NCBI RefSeq assembly: GCF_001832885.1
Contig: NZ_MKIQ01000003.1
Location: forward strand, 1 to 64,000
Reading direction: 5' to 3'
DNA from: Floricoccus penangensis
GTDB taxonomy: Bacteria > Bacillota > Bacilli > Lactobacillales > Streptococcaceae
DNA: 64,000 nt
Shown: in pieces, positions 1-8,370 of the stretch
How the letters are laid out: each line of letters begins with the position of its first letter
Position numbering within the stretch: position 1 is the first letter of the stretch
Translations under genes and position numbers: made by a program
Notes under the pieces: model-generated
What the model saw: only the letters and a program-made list of their open reading frames with translations
What the model was told of the DNA's origin: nothing
The model's database searches: none

Positions 1-99
1 GAACTTGTTGGTACTGTTGGCTCACTTGTACTTGAACTCGTTGGTACTGTTGGCTCACTTGTACTTGAACTCGTTGGTGCTGTTGGTGCACTTGTACTT
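1..99 (-). repeat. 33-bp in-frame tandem repeats in surface protein
   Basis: Three consecutive 33-bp units start at 1, 34 and 67 on the plus strand. On the coding strand each encodes the 11-residue unit SEPTVPTSSST; the third is slightly diverged (Ala for Val). The array continues past the left edge, so copy number is unknown. Confidence 0.85.
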
Positions 100-1253
100 G
101 GTTCGGGAACAGGATCAACTTTGGGTTCTTCACCAACGATTATATAGGCAGACTGTACATTTCCAGAAGCATCTTTATAGTGGAATAGAACTTTCCTACC
201 AGGTAAAACACTTAATGATGCTTGAATATCATAATTATTTCCAGATACAAGATTTTCACCTTTAAATATAATATGATATGTATTTTCAGAAGGTTCCGAA
301 TTTGATTTTATGTTTGTGTAAGAAGTTCTATATTCTACACCAGGAACAAGTTCTTTATACTTCATAAACTTTGGATCTTTAGAATCTGGAGTGTAGAAAA
401 TTTTTGCGTTATTATTTCCTTCAGTCTGTATTTCTTTATATTCCCACGTACCATTAGAATTTTTTTGTTCAAAAGTGATCATATCTCCAGCTTTATATTG
501 ACGATCTCCATCCAAATAATTAATATAACCCATTTTATTTTCATCTTCTTTTGCAGGAGAAATATTAATAGAAACTAAATCATCTTTAAATACTCTTGCT
601 TCATAACCAAAAATTTTGACAGAATCGTTATCAACAAAGATATCTTTAGGATACAATCCTTTCAATTCTTGTAAATTAACTTTTTCTGAAATCAACCTAG
701 CAGTTTCTACTTCTTCTTTTGCAACTTCTTTTTTATCTTGAGTTGTCGTTGAAGGTGATTTTACTTCTTTTGTTTCTTTTTTCACTTCAGATTTCGGTGT
801 TTCTGAAGTTGATACTTCTTTTGTAGTTTCACTTGTCTTTGCTTCGGTAGTTGATACTTGCTCAATAGGTGTTTCAGACTTTGGCACTTCTGTTGTAGAA
901 ACTTCAGAAGTTGATTCAGCTAATTTGCTTTCTTCCACTGTTGAAACTGCCTTTTCAGAAGTAGGTGTAAGACTTGGCTCTTGAACTTTAGTTTCTACTT
1001 TAACCTCGGAAGTTGCTTGAACCGCAGTGGGAACCACCGACGAAGCAGCTTGCACTTTAGCAGAGCTGGATGTACTCGATGTTGAAACAGCAACATTTGG
1101 TTTTGTATTTGCTACACTCTCTAAAGTCTGAGCAATACCACCAATACTTGGTGCAAGTGTTCCTCCAATAACTAAAAACGTAACTGGTGCTGTAACCCAG
1201 AACTTACCTTTTTTAAATTGTTTGTAACGTTTCTTTTCTTCAATTTGTTTCAT
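1..1253 (-). CDS. Cell-surface protein with KxYKxGKxW-type signal peptide (partial)
   Basis: The gene runs off the left edge; 417 codons are visible from an ATG at 1253, preceded by GGAGG. Residues 9-20 (RYKQFKKGKFW) resemble the KxYKxGKxW signal motif of large Lactobacillales surface proteins, followed by a hydrophobic stretch. Next comes a long Ser/Thr/Glu/Lys-rich segment with repeated 'ETPKSE/TSEVST' wording, then a folded region of about 200 residues that I do not recognise, then Pro/Ser/Thr-rich 11-residue repeats at the window edge. It is probably a wall-anchored adhesin-like or glycosylated protein, but the C-terminal anchor lies outside the window. Secretion is well supported; ligand and function are unknown. 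Confidence 0.8.
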   Translation of the reverse strand, partial: MKQIEEKKRYKQFKKGKFWVTAPVTFLVIGGTLAPSIGGIAQTLESVANTKPNVAVSTSSTSSSAKVQAASSVVPTAVQATSEVKVETKVQEPSLTPTSEKAVSTVEESKLAESTSEVSTTEVPKSETPIEQVSTTEAKTSETTKEVSTSETPKSEVKKETKEVKSPSTTTQDKKEVAKEEVETARLISEKVNLQELKGLYPKDIFVDNDSVKIFGYEARVFKDDLVSINISPAKEDENKMGYINYLDGDRQYKAGDMITFEQKNSNGTWEYKEIQTEGNNNAKIFYTPDSKDPKFMKYKELVPGVEYRTSYTNIKSNSEPSENTYHIIFKGENLVSGNNYDIQASLSVLPGRKVLFHYKDASGNVQSAYIIVGEEPKVDPVPEPSTSAPTAPTSSSTSEPTVPTSSSTSEPTVPTS

Positions 1254-1277
1254 ACTATAGTGTCCCTCCATTTTTAT

Positions 1278-1301
1278 AACTATATATTATCATATATAGT
1301 T
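1278..1301. promoter_or_regulatory. Palindrome over the surface-protein promoter
   Basis: A 24-bp dyad has perfect 10-bp arms (AACTATATAT and ATATATAGTT) around GATA on the minus strand. It contains or abuts the likely -10 region, with a TTGATT -35-like hexamer just upstream and the GGAGG/ATG start about 25 bp downstream. It may be an operator; the protein that would bind it is not evident. Confidence 0.4.
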
Positions 1302-1420
1302 AATAAATCAAGAATAAACTTAATATATATGAATGTTATAAATAAATTAAAAAATCAAAAATTAAATTAAGTATATAATTCCAAAATTTATTGTGAAATC
1401 ACTATGAAATTTTCAACAAA

Positions 1421-1450
1421 AAAACAAAATATCAAATGATATTTTGTTTT
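1421..1450 (-). terminator. Terminator of clpB
   Basis: A perfect 14-bp inverted repeat (AAAACAAAATATCA, 2-nt loop, complement) lies just downstream of the clpB stop, with a T-run on the minus strand. It could also act on plus-strand transcripts. Confidence 0.75.
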
Positions 1451-1457
1451 TTGTTAT

Positions 1458-4064
1458 TTATTCAAATTCAGATGATGGTTCATTTGAGAATGAAAGTTCA
1501 TTATCACCTAATGAAATTGTAACTTTTGTTTTTGGTTGAATTTTACCAGAAACAATTTCTTTTGCAAGTGGTGTTTCAACTTCTTTTGTTATGAAACGAC
1601 GGAGTGGTCGAGCACCATACGCAGGTTCATATGAATTTTCGGCAATCCATGTTCTTGCATCATCTGTAATCTCAAGTTGAATTTCTTGATCTTCAAGTCT
1701 GTTAGAAAGTTGTTTAACAATCTTATTAACAATTCCTTTAACATCATCAAGACTAAGTGGTGTGAACAGAATTGTATCATCAATACGGTTTAAGAATTCT
1801 GGTTTGAAGTGAACTCGTAATTGTTCAAGTACTTCACTCTTAACATCATCAGGAATTTGACCATCAGGAGTCACTCCATCAAGAAGATACTGAGAACCAA
1901 TGTTACTTGTCATGATAAGAATAGTGTTTTTAAAATCAACTACTTGGCCTCTTGAGTCAGTGAGACGTCCATCATCAAGTACTTGTAATAAAATGTTGAA
2001 AACATCTGGATGAGCTTTTTCAATTTCATCAAGTAAGATAACAGTATAAGGACTACGTCGAACTGCTTCAGTTAATTGACCACCTTCTTCAAACCCAACA
2101 TATCCTGGAGGCGCTCCGACTAAACGAGACACTGAATGTTTTTCCATATATTCACTCATATCAATACGAACCATATGGTCTTCAGAATCAAATAAATCTT
2201 CAGCAAGTGCTTTCGCAAGTTCTGTTTTACCAACCCCAGTTGGACCTAAGAATAGGAATGAGCCTAGAGGACGGTTTGGATCTTGAAGACCTGCACGTGA
2301 ACGGATAATTGAATCACTTACAGCATCAACAGCCTCATCTTGACCAATTACACGTTTATGGAGTGTTTCGTTTAACTTCATAAGTTTTTCTCGATCACCT
2401 TCAACAAGTTTAGAAACTGGAATACCAGTTAAACGACCAACTACATCGGCAATTTGATCTTCAGTAACTGATTCTTGTACCATTGAGTTGCTTGATGATT
2501 CTTTTGATTCAAGTTCTTTTAATTCTTTTTCAATTTTTGGAATTTCACCATGTTGTAAAATTGCTGCACGTTCCAAATCATAAGAAGATTGTGCATCTTC
2601 TAATTCATGCTTAGCTTTATCTAGTTCTGCACGTTTATTAGAAACTGCATTAACTGCTTCTTTTTCAGTTTCCCATTGCATCTTCATGTTATTTGCTTCT
2701 TCACGAAGTTCTGAAAGTTCTTCTTTTAAATTAGCAAGACGTTTTTTAGATGCATCATCAGTTTCTTTTTTAAGTGCTGATTCTTCAATTTCTAGTTGAA
2801 GAAGGCGACGAGTAACTTGGTCAAGTTCTGTCGGCATTGAATTCATTTCAACTTTAATATTAGCACAAGCTTCATCGACTAAATCGATTGCTTTATCTGG
2901 TAAAAATCGATCAGTAATATAACGATCTGATAAAGTTGCTGCTGCAACTAAAGCATTATCATGAATATTAACACCGTGATGAATTTCAAAACGCTCTTTT
3001 AATCCACGTAGAATTGATACTGTATCTTCAACAGACGGTTCTTTTACCAATACTTTTTGGAAACGACGTTCAAGCGCTTTGTCTTTTTCCATGTATTGAC
3101 GATACTCATCAAGAGTTGTTGCACCAATTGTGTTGAGCTCTCCACGAGCAAGCATTGGTTTCAAGAGATTTCCTGCATCCATGCTTCCTTCTGTTTTACC
3201 AGCTCCTACAATATTATGGATTTCATCAATAAAGAGAATGATTTGACCATCTGATTTTGTAACTTCTTTAAGCACTGCTTTAAGACGTTCTTCAAATTCT
3301 CCACGGAACTTAGCTCCGGCAATCAATGCTCCCATATCAAGTGAAAAGATTTTTTTATCTTTCAAGTTTTCTGGCACATCACGACGAACAATACGTTGAG
3401 CTAAACCTTCTACAATGGCTGTTTTACCAACACCAGGTTCCCCAATTAATACTGGATTGTTCTTTGTTTTACGAGATAAAATACGGATTACATCACGAAT
3501 TTCTTCGTCACGTCCAATAACTGGATCCATCTTCCCATTTTTTACTTGTTCGTTTAAATCAGTTGCATATTTTTCCAATGCTTCATATTGTTCTTCTTGG
3601 TTTTGTGAAGTCACACGCTCACCTCCTCTTAATTTTTCTATTGAAGTTTTAATTTCTTTTTCGTTTAACCCTTGACTAAGTAAATATTTAGTCAATTCGT
3701 TATTTTTAAGTTTCATCAATGCGAGGACTACTACTTCTGTAGCTAAAAAATCATCCCCAAATTCTTCTCTTATCTTATCTGCTTCATTAAACAGATTAAA
3801 TAAATCTTGACTGATACTTTGACCATATTGAACATTCGTTCCAGATACAGTTGGTATAGAATCAAGCATTTTGTCTACTACTTTTTCAAAATCTTTAACA
3901 TCTATTCCGTTATCAGTATAAAAGTTTCTTGCAAAATGATTAGGCTGTAAGAAAATTTTCCATAAATGAGCTATCTCAATATTTTGATTTTGCCTAGTTA
4001 CAGCAATACCTTGAGCTTCCCCAAGTGCATTTTGCATAGTTGTTGTCATTTTTTCAATATTCAT
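1458..4064 (-). CDS. clpB: ATP-dependent disaggregase ClpB
   Basis: This is a Hsp100 chaperone of 868 residues, the usual ClpB length. It extracts polypeptides from aggregates, working with DnaK in the cytoplasm. The order is an N-terminal Clp domain (1-150), AAA1 with Walker A GEPGVGKT near 208, a charged coiled-coil middle domain (about 400-530) that distinguishes ClpB from ClpC, and AAA2 with Walker A GPTGVGKT near 608. The start ATG follows AAAAGGAGAT. It is a single gene with its own terminator, and a consensus CtsR operator overlaps its promoter, so heat and protein-stress induction is expected. Confidence 0.97.
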   Translation of the reverse strand: MNIEKMTTTMQNALGEAQGIAVTRQNQNIEIAHLWKIFLQPNHFARNFYTDNGIDVKDFEKVVDKMLDSIPTVSGTNVQYGQSISQDLFNLFNEADKIREEFGDDFLATEVVVLALMKLKNNELTKYLLSQGLNEKEIKTSIEKLRGGERVTSQNQEEQYEALEKYATDLNEQVKNGKMDPVIGRDEEIRDVIRILSRKTKNNPVLIGEPGVGKTAIVEGLAQRIVRRDVPENLKDKKIFSLDMGALIAGAKFRGEFEERLKAVLKEVTKSDGQIILFIDEIHNIVGAGKTEGSMDAGNLLKPMLARGELNTIGATTLDEYRQYMEKDKALERRFQKVLVKEPSVEDTVSILRGLKERFEIHHGVNIHDNALVAAATLSDRYITDRFLPDKAIDLVDEACANIKVEMNSMPTELDQVTRRLLQLEIEESALKKETDDASKKRLANLKEELSELREEANNMKMQWETEKEAVNAVSNKRAELDKAKHELEDAQSSYDLERAAILQHGEIPKIEKELKELESKESSSNSMVQESVTEDQIADVVGRLTGIPVSKLVEGDREKLMKLNETLHKRVIGQDEAVDAVSDSIIRSRAGLQDPNRPLGSFLFLGPTGVGKTELAKALAEDLFDSEDHMVRIDMSEYMEKHSVSRLVGAPPGYVGFEEGGQLTEAVRRSPYTVILLDEIEKAHPDVFNILLQVLDDGRLTDSRGQVVDFKNTILIMTSNIGSQYLLDGVTPDGQIPDDVKSEVLEQLRVHFKPEFLNRIDDTILFTPLSLDDVKGIVNKIVKQLSNRLEDQEIQLEITDDARTWIAENSYEPAYGARPLRRFITKEVETPLAKEIVSGKIQPKTKVTISLGDNELSFSNEPSSEFE

Positions 4065-4120
4065 ATTTAAATTATCTCCTTTTACTAGGATTAAGGTCTT
4101 ATCTCAACCTTACAAATACA

Positions 4121-4150
4121 ATTATAACGCTTTGGTCAAATTTGGTCAAA
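4121..4150 (-). promoter_or_regulatory. clpB promoter with CtsR operator
   Basis: The direct heptamer repeat GGTCAAATTTGGTCAAA at 4134-4150 exactly matches the CtsR consensus GGTCAAA-N3-GGTCAAA. On the minus strand the same bases provide the -35 (TTGACC, 4149-4144), followed by a 17-bp spacer and -10 TATAAT (4126-4121). CtsR binding would therefore block RNA polymerase directly. Confidence 0.93.
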
Positions 4151-4242
4151 CAATATGCTCAGAAATTTCTGACATTTATTAAACTTCACAAGCTAATTAT
4201 AATAGCATAATCAGTAATAGTAAAATATTTACTGCGAAAATT

Positions 4243-4275
4243 TAAAAAAGTACATAGGGTTTACCTATGCACCTT
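4243..4275 (-). terminator. Terminator of the 108-residue protein gene
   Basis: On the minus strand GTGCATAGG pairs with CCTATGTAC around a short loop and is followed by a T6 run. Confidence 0.75.
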
Positions 4276-4281
4276 TTAGTA

Positions 4282-4608
4282 CTATTTATTTGATGAGTTA
4301 GAAGATTTAGAGCTATTGTTAGATTCTAAATCATTTTGTAATTTTGACTGTACTGATTTCACATAATCTGATATATCAGAAAGCTCTTTATCAAATTGTC
4401 CTTCAGCATTATCATCATACTTACCAACTTCTCTAAGTGCTTTTTTGATTTCATGAATTGCTTTTTTTTCATCAATCCATTCTCTAAAAGAGTGAGATTT
4501 ACCATCAACTGAAAGTTTAGTATAGTCTGCGACAGTTGAGTCTAAATCTTTAATTGTAGCTGCAATTTTATCTAATACTTTTTCTTGTTTTTCATCATAA
4601 GTAGCCAT
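4282..4608 (-). CDS. Small charged conserved protein (paralogue of 35969-36244)
   Basis: I chose the ATG at 4608 (108 aa, MATYDEKQEK) because AAGGAG lies 8 bp upstream; a longer reading would add 15 residues with no ribosome binding site. The protein is soluble, highly charged and predicted helical, with a Ser/Asn-rich tail (SSKSSNSSNK). The segment REWIDEKKAIHEIKKAL closely matches REWYETKKALHEIKKIL in the protein at 35969, so the two form a family in this genome. I do not recognise a characterised domain, and the neighbours give no functional clue. Confidence 0.7.
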   Translation of the reverse strand: MATYDEKQEKVLDKIAATIKDLDSTVADYTKLSVDGKSHSFREWIDEKKAIHEIKKALREVGKYDDNAEGQFDKELSDISDYVKSVQSKLQNDLESNNSSKSSNSSNK

Positions 4609-4833
4609 TTTAGTCTCCTTCTTTCTAAAAATAAAAGTGAAATACTTCTGCAATTGTTGTTACAAGATTTATTATAGTCTATTTGTTTTTTTAAAACAAA
4701 AAATTACTGCATTTTTTTATTACTATCAAGAATTATTTTTTAGAATTAAGTTCAAGTTTTTTAACTTTCCCCTTTATCAGTACAATATGCTAAATATGAA
4801 AAATAAAAACATCAATCAAATGATGTCTTCATC

Positions 4834-5340
4834 TTATACATGGTGTACTAAATCCGGTAGTAAATATGCAAGAACTAACATAATAATTGCTGATAGTACT
4901 ACTCCTAGAAAAATTACAGGAAGTGATTTTTTTGGATTAAGACCTAAAAGCGCTGCTATAAGAGCACCAGTCCATGCGCCAAATCCTGGTAAAGGAATGG
5001 CTACAAAAATCAACAGACCTAGATTAAGACTATTGGGATGGTTTTTCTTAAGTTTTTCACCACCAGAACGTCCTTTTTCTACTATTTTTTGTGATAATTT
5101 TTTAATAGGCCCATGAAGACTTAAAAAGTCTAAAATTTTCTCAATGAAAAAGATAATGAAAGGTACAGGAAGCATCGTCCCTAGAATAGCAATTGGTGTA
5201 GCAGTATACCAAGGAACATGCATTAGGCTTGCTGCTACTAATCCACCACGTAACTCCAATACTGGTAATACTGAAATTATAAATACAATAACTTCTGGGC
5301 TTAAATGATTTTCTAAAAATGATATAACTGTTTGAACCAT
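4834..5340 (-). CDS. Small multi-drug export family membrane protein (COG2426)
   Basis: The protein has 168 residues with four or five hydrophobic segments. The pattern is that of the Sm_multidrug_ex family: 'PVLELRGGLVAA' after the first helix and 'IPLPGFGAWTGALIAALLGL' in the second half. Start ATG follows AAGAGGATTTC. Despite the family name the transported substrate is not established; family membership is the secure part. Confidence 0.8.
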   Translation of the reverse strand: MVQTVISFLENHLSPEVIVFIISVLPVLELRGGLVAASLMHVPWYTATPIAILGTMLPVPFIIFFIEKILDFLSLHGPIKKLSQKIVEKGRSGGEKLKKNHPNSLNLGLLIFVAIPLPGFGAWTGALIAALLGLNPKKSLPVIFLGVVLSAIIMLVLAYLLPDLVHHV

Positions 5341-5411
5341 GAAATCCTCTTTTCTAAGTTTTTATTATGGAATAAAAATGCAAAATTGTAAAGAAGAATA
5401 TATTTCCTTTA

Positions 5412-6692
5412 CTATATATCATACACCATTTGTCTTCCTAAGTAGATTCCACTTGCTGCAGCATGACTCAAAGAATAGGTTACTCCCGAACAATCCCCAA
5501 CAAAATATAGTCCTTCTACGCTAGATTGAAAGACAGGGTCTGTTTTAATTTTCGGGGAATGAAATTTGATGTCAATCCCATATAAAATTGAATTTCCTTC
5601 AATATCCTCGTCAAGTAATTCATCTAACTCATGCAGAAACCCTTTTGTATCATTTAATAAATCTTCGGGTAAATAATTATATAAATCTGACTCCCGATAA
5701 TTCATACTTTTACTTATTGTATTTTTTTCCTTAAAATATGGATCAAAATCTGAAAGTTTTTGACCTATAAGTTCATCACTAGCTTTATTAATTTTTTCCA
5801 TCATATTGTTTAAGTAATTCAATAGATGCGGCTCACCCTCAAAATAATATGGTTTAAATAAACAAAAATTCAAGTTATCACTTAGCTCTCCTTCACGGTA
5901 GTTCTGCCCATCAGCTAGAGAAAAACCCAACATTTTCTTTGGTATGATATTCCCATTTTTATTCATACAATAAGTGTAAAGATCCTTGTAGAGCATTTTG
6001 ACCTCTAAATCATCTCCTAAGATTTGATTAAGTTGATTTGAAGGCATCTCCATCCTTAGTCCAAAATCTACACGAGATTTTTCCTTAGTAAGTTGAAATT
6101 TATCTGATAAATTTGTTACAAAGTCACTGTTTATACCTGTAGCAATAATTAAATTTCTTGATATTATTGAATTTTCAACTCCTTCAATTTTTATTAGAAA
6201 TTTTGAATTCTTTTTTTCAATTCCTAAAATATTTACTGAATTTATCACTTGAGTATTATTTTCCACCAAATAATTAAATATATTTTTTATAACTTCTTTT
6301 GATAACTTCCTACCAAGATGTTTTACCTTGTTATCAATAAAACGTATTTCACTTTCATCTGGTGCTTGAAAATAATGGCTCTGATAATTCAAGCTATCTT
6401 TCCCGTTAAATTCATTTAGATATTCTTCAACCTTTGATAAACAATAAGTAGTATTTTGAAGACCGATTTTATCAACTAAATCACCTCCGAAATCTACCGA
6501 AAAATTATATTTTCCTTCTGAGATTCCAAGACCTCCAAATCCATTATATACATCACTTTCAGTCCTATTATCAAATGATGGACCTTTTTCAATGATTAAA
6601 ATTTTTACTCCAGGCTTTTCTTTTATAATTTCAATGGCTGTAAAAAGTCCACTAACTCCTGCGCCAATAATGGTAAAATCATATTCGTTCAT
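5412..6692 (-). CDS. FAD-dependent dehydrogenase (COG2509-like)
   Basis: The start at 6692 (MNEYDFTIIGAG) was chosen because AGAGG sits 7 bp upstream; the ATG seven codons earlier has no Shine-Dalgarno. The N-terminus has a dinucleotide-binding Rossmann fold (GAGVSG, then a strand ending in IIEKG). The C-terminus has the FAD-contacting segment 'GLYFVGDCSGVTYSLSHAAASGIYLG'. Length (426 aa) fits uncharacterised COG2509 flavoproteins, whose substrate is unknown. It is monocistronic, downstream of a terminator. Confidence 0.75.
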   Translation of the reverse strand: MNEYDFTIIGAGVSGLFTAIEIIKEKPGVKILIIEKGPSFDNRTESDVYNGFGGLGISEGKYNFSVDFGGDLVDKIGLQNTTYCLSKVEEYLNEFNGKDSLNYQSHYFQAPDESEIRFIDNKVKHLGRKLSKEVIKNIFNYLVENNTQVINSVNILGIEKKNSKFLIKIEGVENSIISRNLIIATGINSDFVTNLSDKFQLTKEKSRVDFGLRMEMPSNQLNQILGDDLEVKMLYKDLYTYCMNKNGNIIPKKMLGFSLADGQNYREGELSDNLNFCLFKPYYFEGEPHLLNYLNNMMEKINKASDELIGQKLSDFDPYFKEKNTISKSMNYRESDLYNYLPEDLLNDTKGFLHELDELLDEDIEGNSILYGIDIKFHSPKIKTDPVFQSSVEGLYFVGDCSGVTYSLSHAAASGIYLGRQMVYDI

Positions 6693-6765
6693 TTGTAAAC
6701 CTCTGCCTAACATACGTGTTTACTGTTTATTTTAATTCAATTAATCCATTATTACAAGAATCAAA

Positions 6766-6787
6766 AAACACGGAATTATCCGTGCTT
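6766..6787 (-). terminator. Terminator of CitMHS transporter copy 1
   Basis: On the minus strand CACGGA pairs with TCCGTG around a 4-nt loop, followed by a T6 run. Confidence 0.75.
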
Positions 6788-6818
6788 GTAGTTATTGATA
6801 AAACATTAATTGTTATCA

Positions 6819-8135
6819 CTAGATTTTAAATGGCATTAAACCAAATAGCACTGCTACTACTAAATAAACGATGAATAATCCGATTGCCCATAATGCACTC
6901 TTCTTTTGCCATTGTCCCATGTCTACATCTGTTAAGCGAAGTAATACATAAATGAATGGTACTAATGGACTCAATAAGTGGAAGGCTTGACCAATTAATG
7001 AAGCAAATCCTAATTGTAATGGTGTGAATCCATAGTTTACTCCCGCTTCTGCTAGTACTGGTAGTACTCCATAGTAGAAGGCATCGTTTGATAGGAAGAA
7101 TGTTCCTGGTGCTGATAGAAAGGCAACAACCAAGCCCCAATATGATCCCCATGATGCTGGAATTACTGATGATAAACTTGTCGCAATTGCTTTGTCCATT
7201 CCTGTTCCAGCAAGGATACCCATGAAGATTCCTGCTGCGATTACTACCATGGCTACTTGTCCACCATCTGGTAAGTTAGCTTCAATACGAGCACGTTGAT
7301 CTGATAGTTTTGGATAGTTAATCATTAATCCAAGTGCTGTTGCTACGATAAAGATGATTGCTGATGGAACAATTCCCCAGATTAATAATACGATTACTGC
7401 CGTTGTTAAGACAAAATTAATAAATAGTTTCTTAGGTTGGCGGATTGCTAATAACTCTGGATCTGAGATTGTTGTCATTTCTTGGATTTGTTCGTCCGTG
7501 AAATGAGTTACTCCTAAACGTTTCCGTTCACTACGACCCATAATGTAAGCTACACCAATCATGTAGATTGTACCAAAGATAATAATTGGAACTAAGCCAC
7601 GAAGAACTTCTGATTCGTTTAGATTCAATACAGTAATTACACGGGCTGTTGGTCCTCCCCATGGTAATAGGTTTAGGACTGAGTGAGAAAGAATTGTAAG
7701 AACTGCTAAATCTAGCATTTTCATATGAAGCTTCTTATAAATTGGAACGAATGCTGAACACACGATAATCATTGTAGTTGTTCCATCACCATTAAGAGAT
7801 ACACCTGCTGATAAGAAAACTGTCGCAAGCATTACTTTTAATGGATCACCCTTAGCGTATTTAATCATTGCGTTAGACAATGGATCAAACAAGCCTGCAT
7901 CAATCATTAGTGTAAAGAATAATACCGCGAATAAAAGCATGATTGCTGTAGGACCTGTTTTCTTTAGTCCTTCAAATGCTGCCTTACCTAAGTCAATGTT
8001 CCATAATCCCATTAATTGACCTACTATACCAAATAATAATGGTACGGATGCAAGTGCAACAAATGGACTTAACTTTTTAGTCATGATCAGAATCATGAAC
8101 ACAACGATAAGAGCATAAGCCATAAATGTTACCAT
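6819..8135 (-). CDS. CitMHS-family citrate:H+ symporter, copy 1
   Basis: This is a polytopic membrane protein of 438 residues with about 12 hydrophobic segments, the usual size for the CitMHS family (uptake of citrate complexed with divalent metal, driven by protons). It differs from the gene at 11107-12423 at only three residues I could spot: Thr/Ala in 'FVLT[T/A]AVIV', Val/Ile in 'VA[V/I]LFGLM' and the last residue. It has its own promoter region, AAGGAGG ribosome binding site and terminator. It sits just downstream of aconitase, and together they suggest citrate uptake and conversion to isocitrate. Which metal is co-transported cannot be read from sequence. Confidence 0.88.
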   Translation of the reverse strand: MVTFMAYALIVVFMILIMTKKLSPFVALASVPLLFGIVGQLMGLWNIDLGKAAFEGLKKTGPTAIMLLFAVLFFTLMIDAGLFDPLSNAMIKYAKGDPLKVMLATVFLSAGVSLNGDGTTTMIIVCSAFVPIYKKLHMKMLDLAVLTILSHSVLNLLPWGGPTARVITVLNLNESEVLRGLVPIIIFGTIYMIGVAYIMGRSERKRLGVTHFTDEQIQEMTTISDPELLAIRQPKKLFINFVLTTAVIVLLIWGIVPSAIIFIVATALGLMINYPKLSDQRARIEANLPDGGQVAMVVIAAGIFMGILAGTGMDKAIATSLSSVIPASWGSYWGLVVAFLSAPGTFFLSNDAFYYGVLPVLAEAGVNYGFTPLQLGFASLIGQAFHLLSPLVPFIYVLLRLTDVDMGQWQKKSALWAIGLFIVYLVVAVLFGLMPFKI

Positions 8136-8151
8136 AAATAAATCCTCCTTC

Positions 8152-8172
8152 TATGTCACATAATATAACATA
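8152..8172. promoter_or_regulatory. Candidate operator / extended -10 of transporter copy 1
   Basis: TATGT and ACATA form a dyad with 11 bp between them. On the minus strand the centre reads TGTTATATT, an extended -10. The same arrangement precedes transporter copy 2 (12443-12462). A further promoter-like pair, TTGAAA and TACAAT 17 bp apart, lies just upstream on the same strand. Confidence 0.5.
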
Positions 8173-8330
8173 GAAAATTGTATAAAAATATAAATATTTT
8201 TTCAAATATTTAGACAATTTTTTTATTATTAAAAATAAAATACATAAAACCTATATTACAAAAGGATTTTATCGTGATTTGTTTAACAATACCAATTTTT
8301 GCAAAAGAACACAAAAAAACATATTTATAC

Positions 8331-8361
8331 AAAAAGACATGGAAGTATGTCGACTTCCACG
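8331..8361 (-). terminator. Terminator of acnA
   Basis: CATGGAAGT and ACTTCCACG form a stem around 6 nt, followed on the minus strand by TTTTTGT. It separates the citM2-acnA unit from transporter copy 1. Confidence 0.75.
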
Positions 8362-8370
8362 CCCTATATG

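Noticed and set aside
5-265. Plus-strand open frame of Leu/Val/His-rich repeats
   Set aside because: It is antisense to the 33-bp repeats of the surface protein and has no ribosome binding site.
4637-5116. 159-residue plus-strand frame
   Set aside because: It is mostly antisense to the Sm_multidrug_ex gene, with no start site or recognisable domain.
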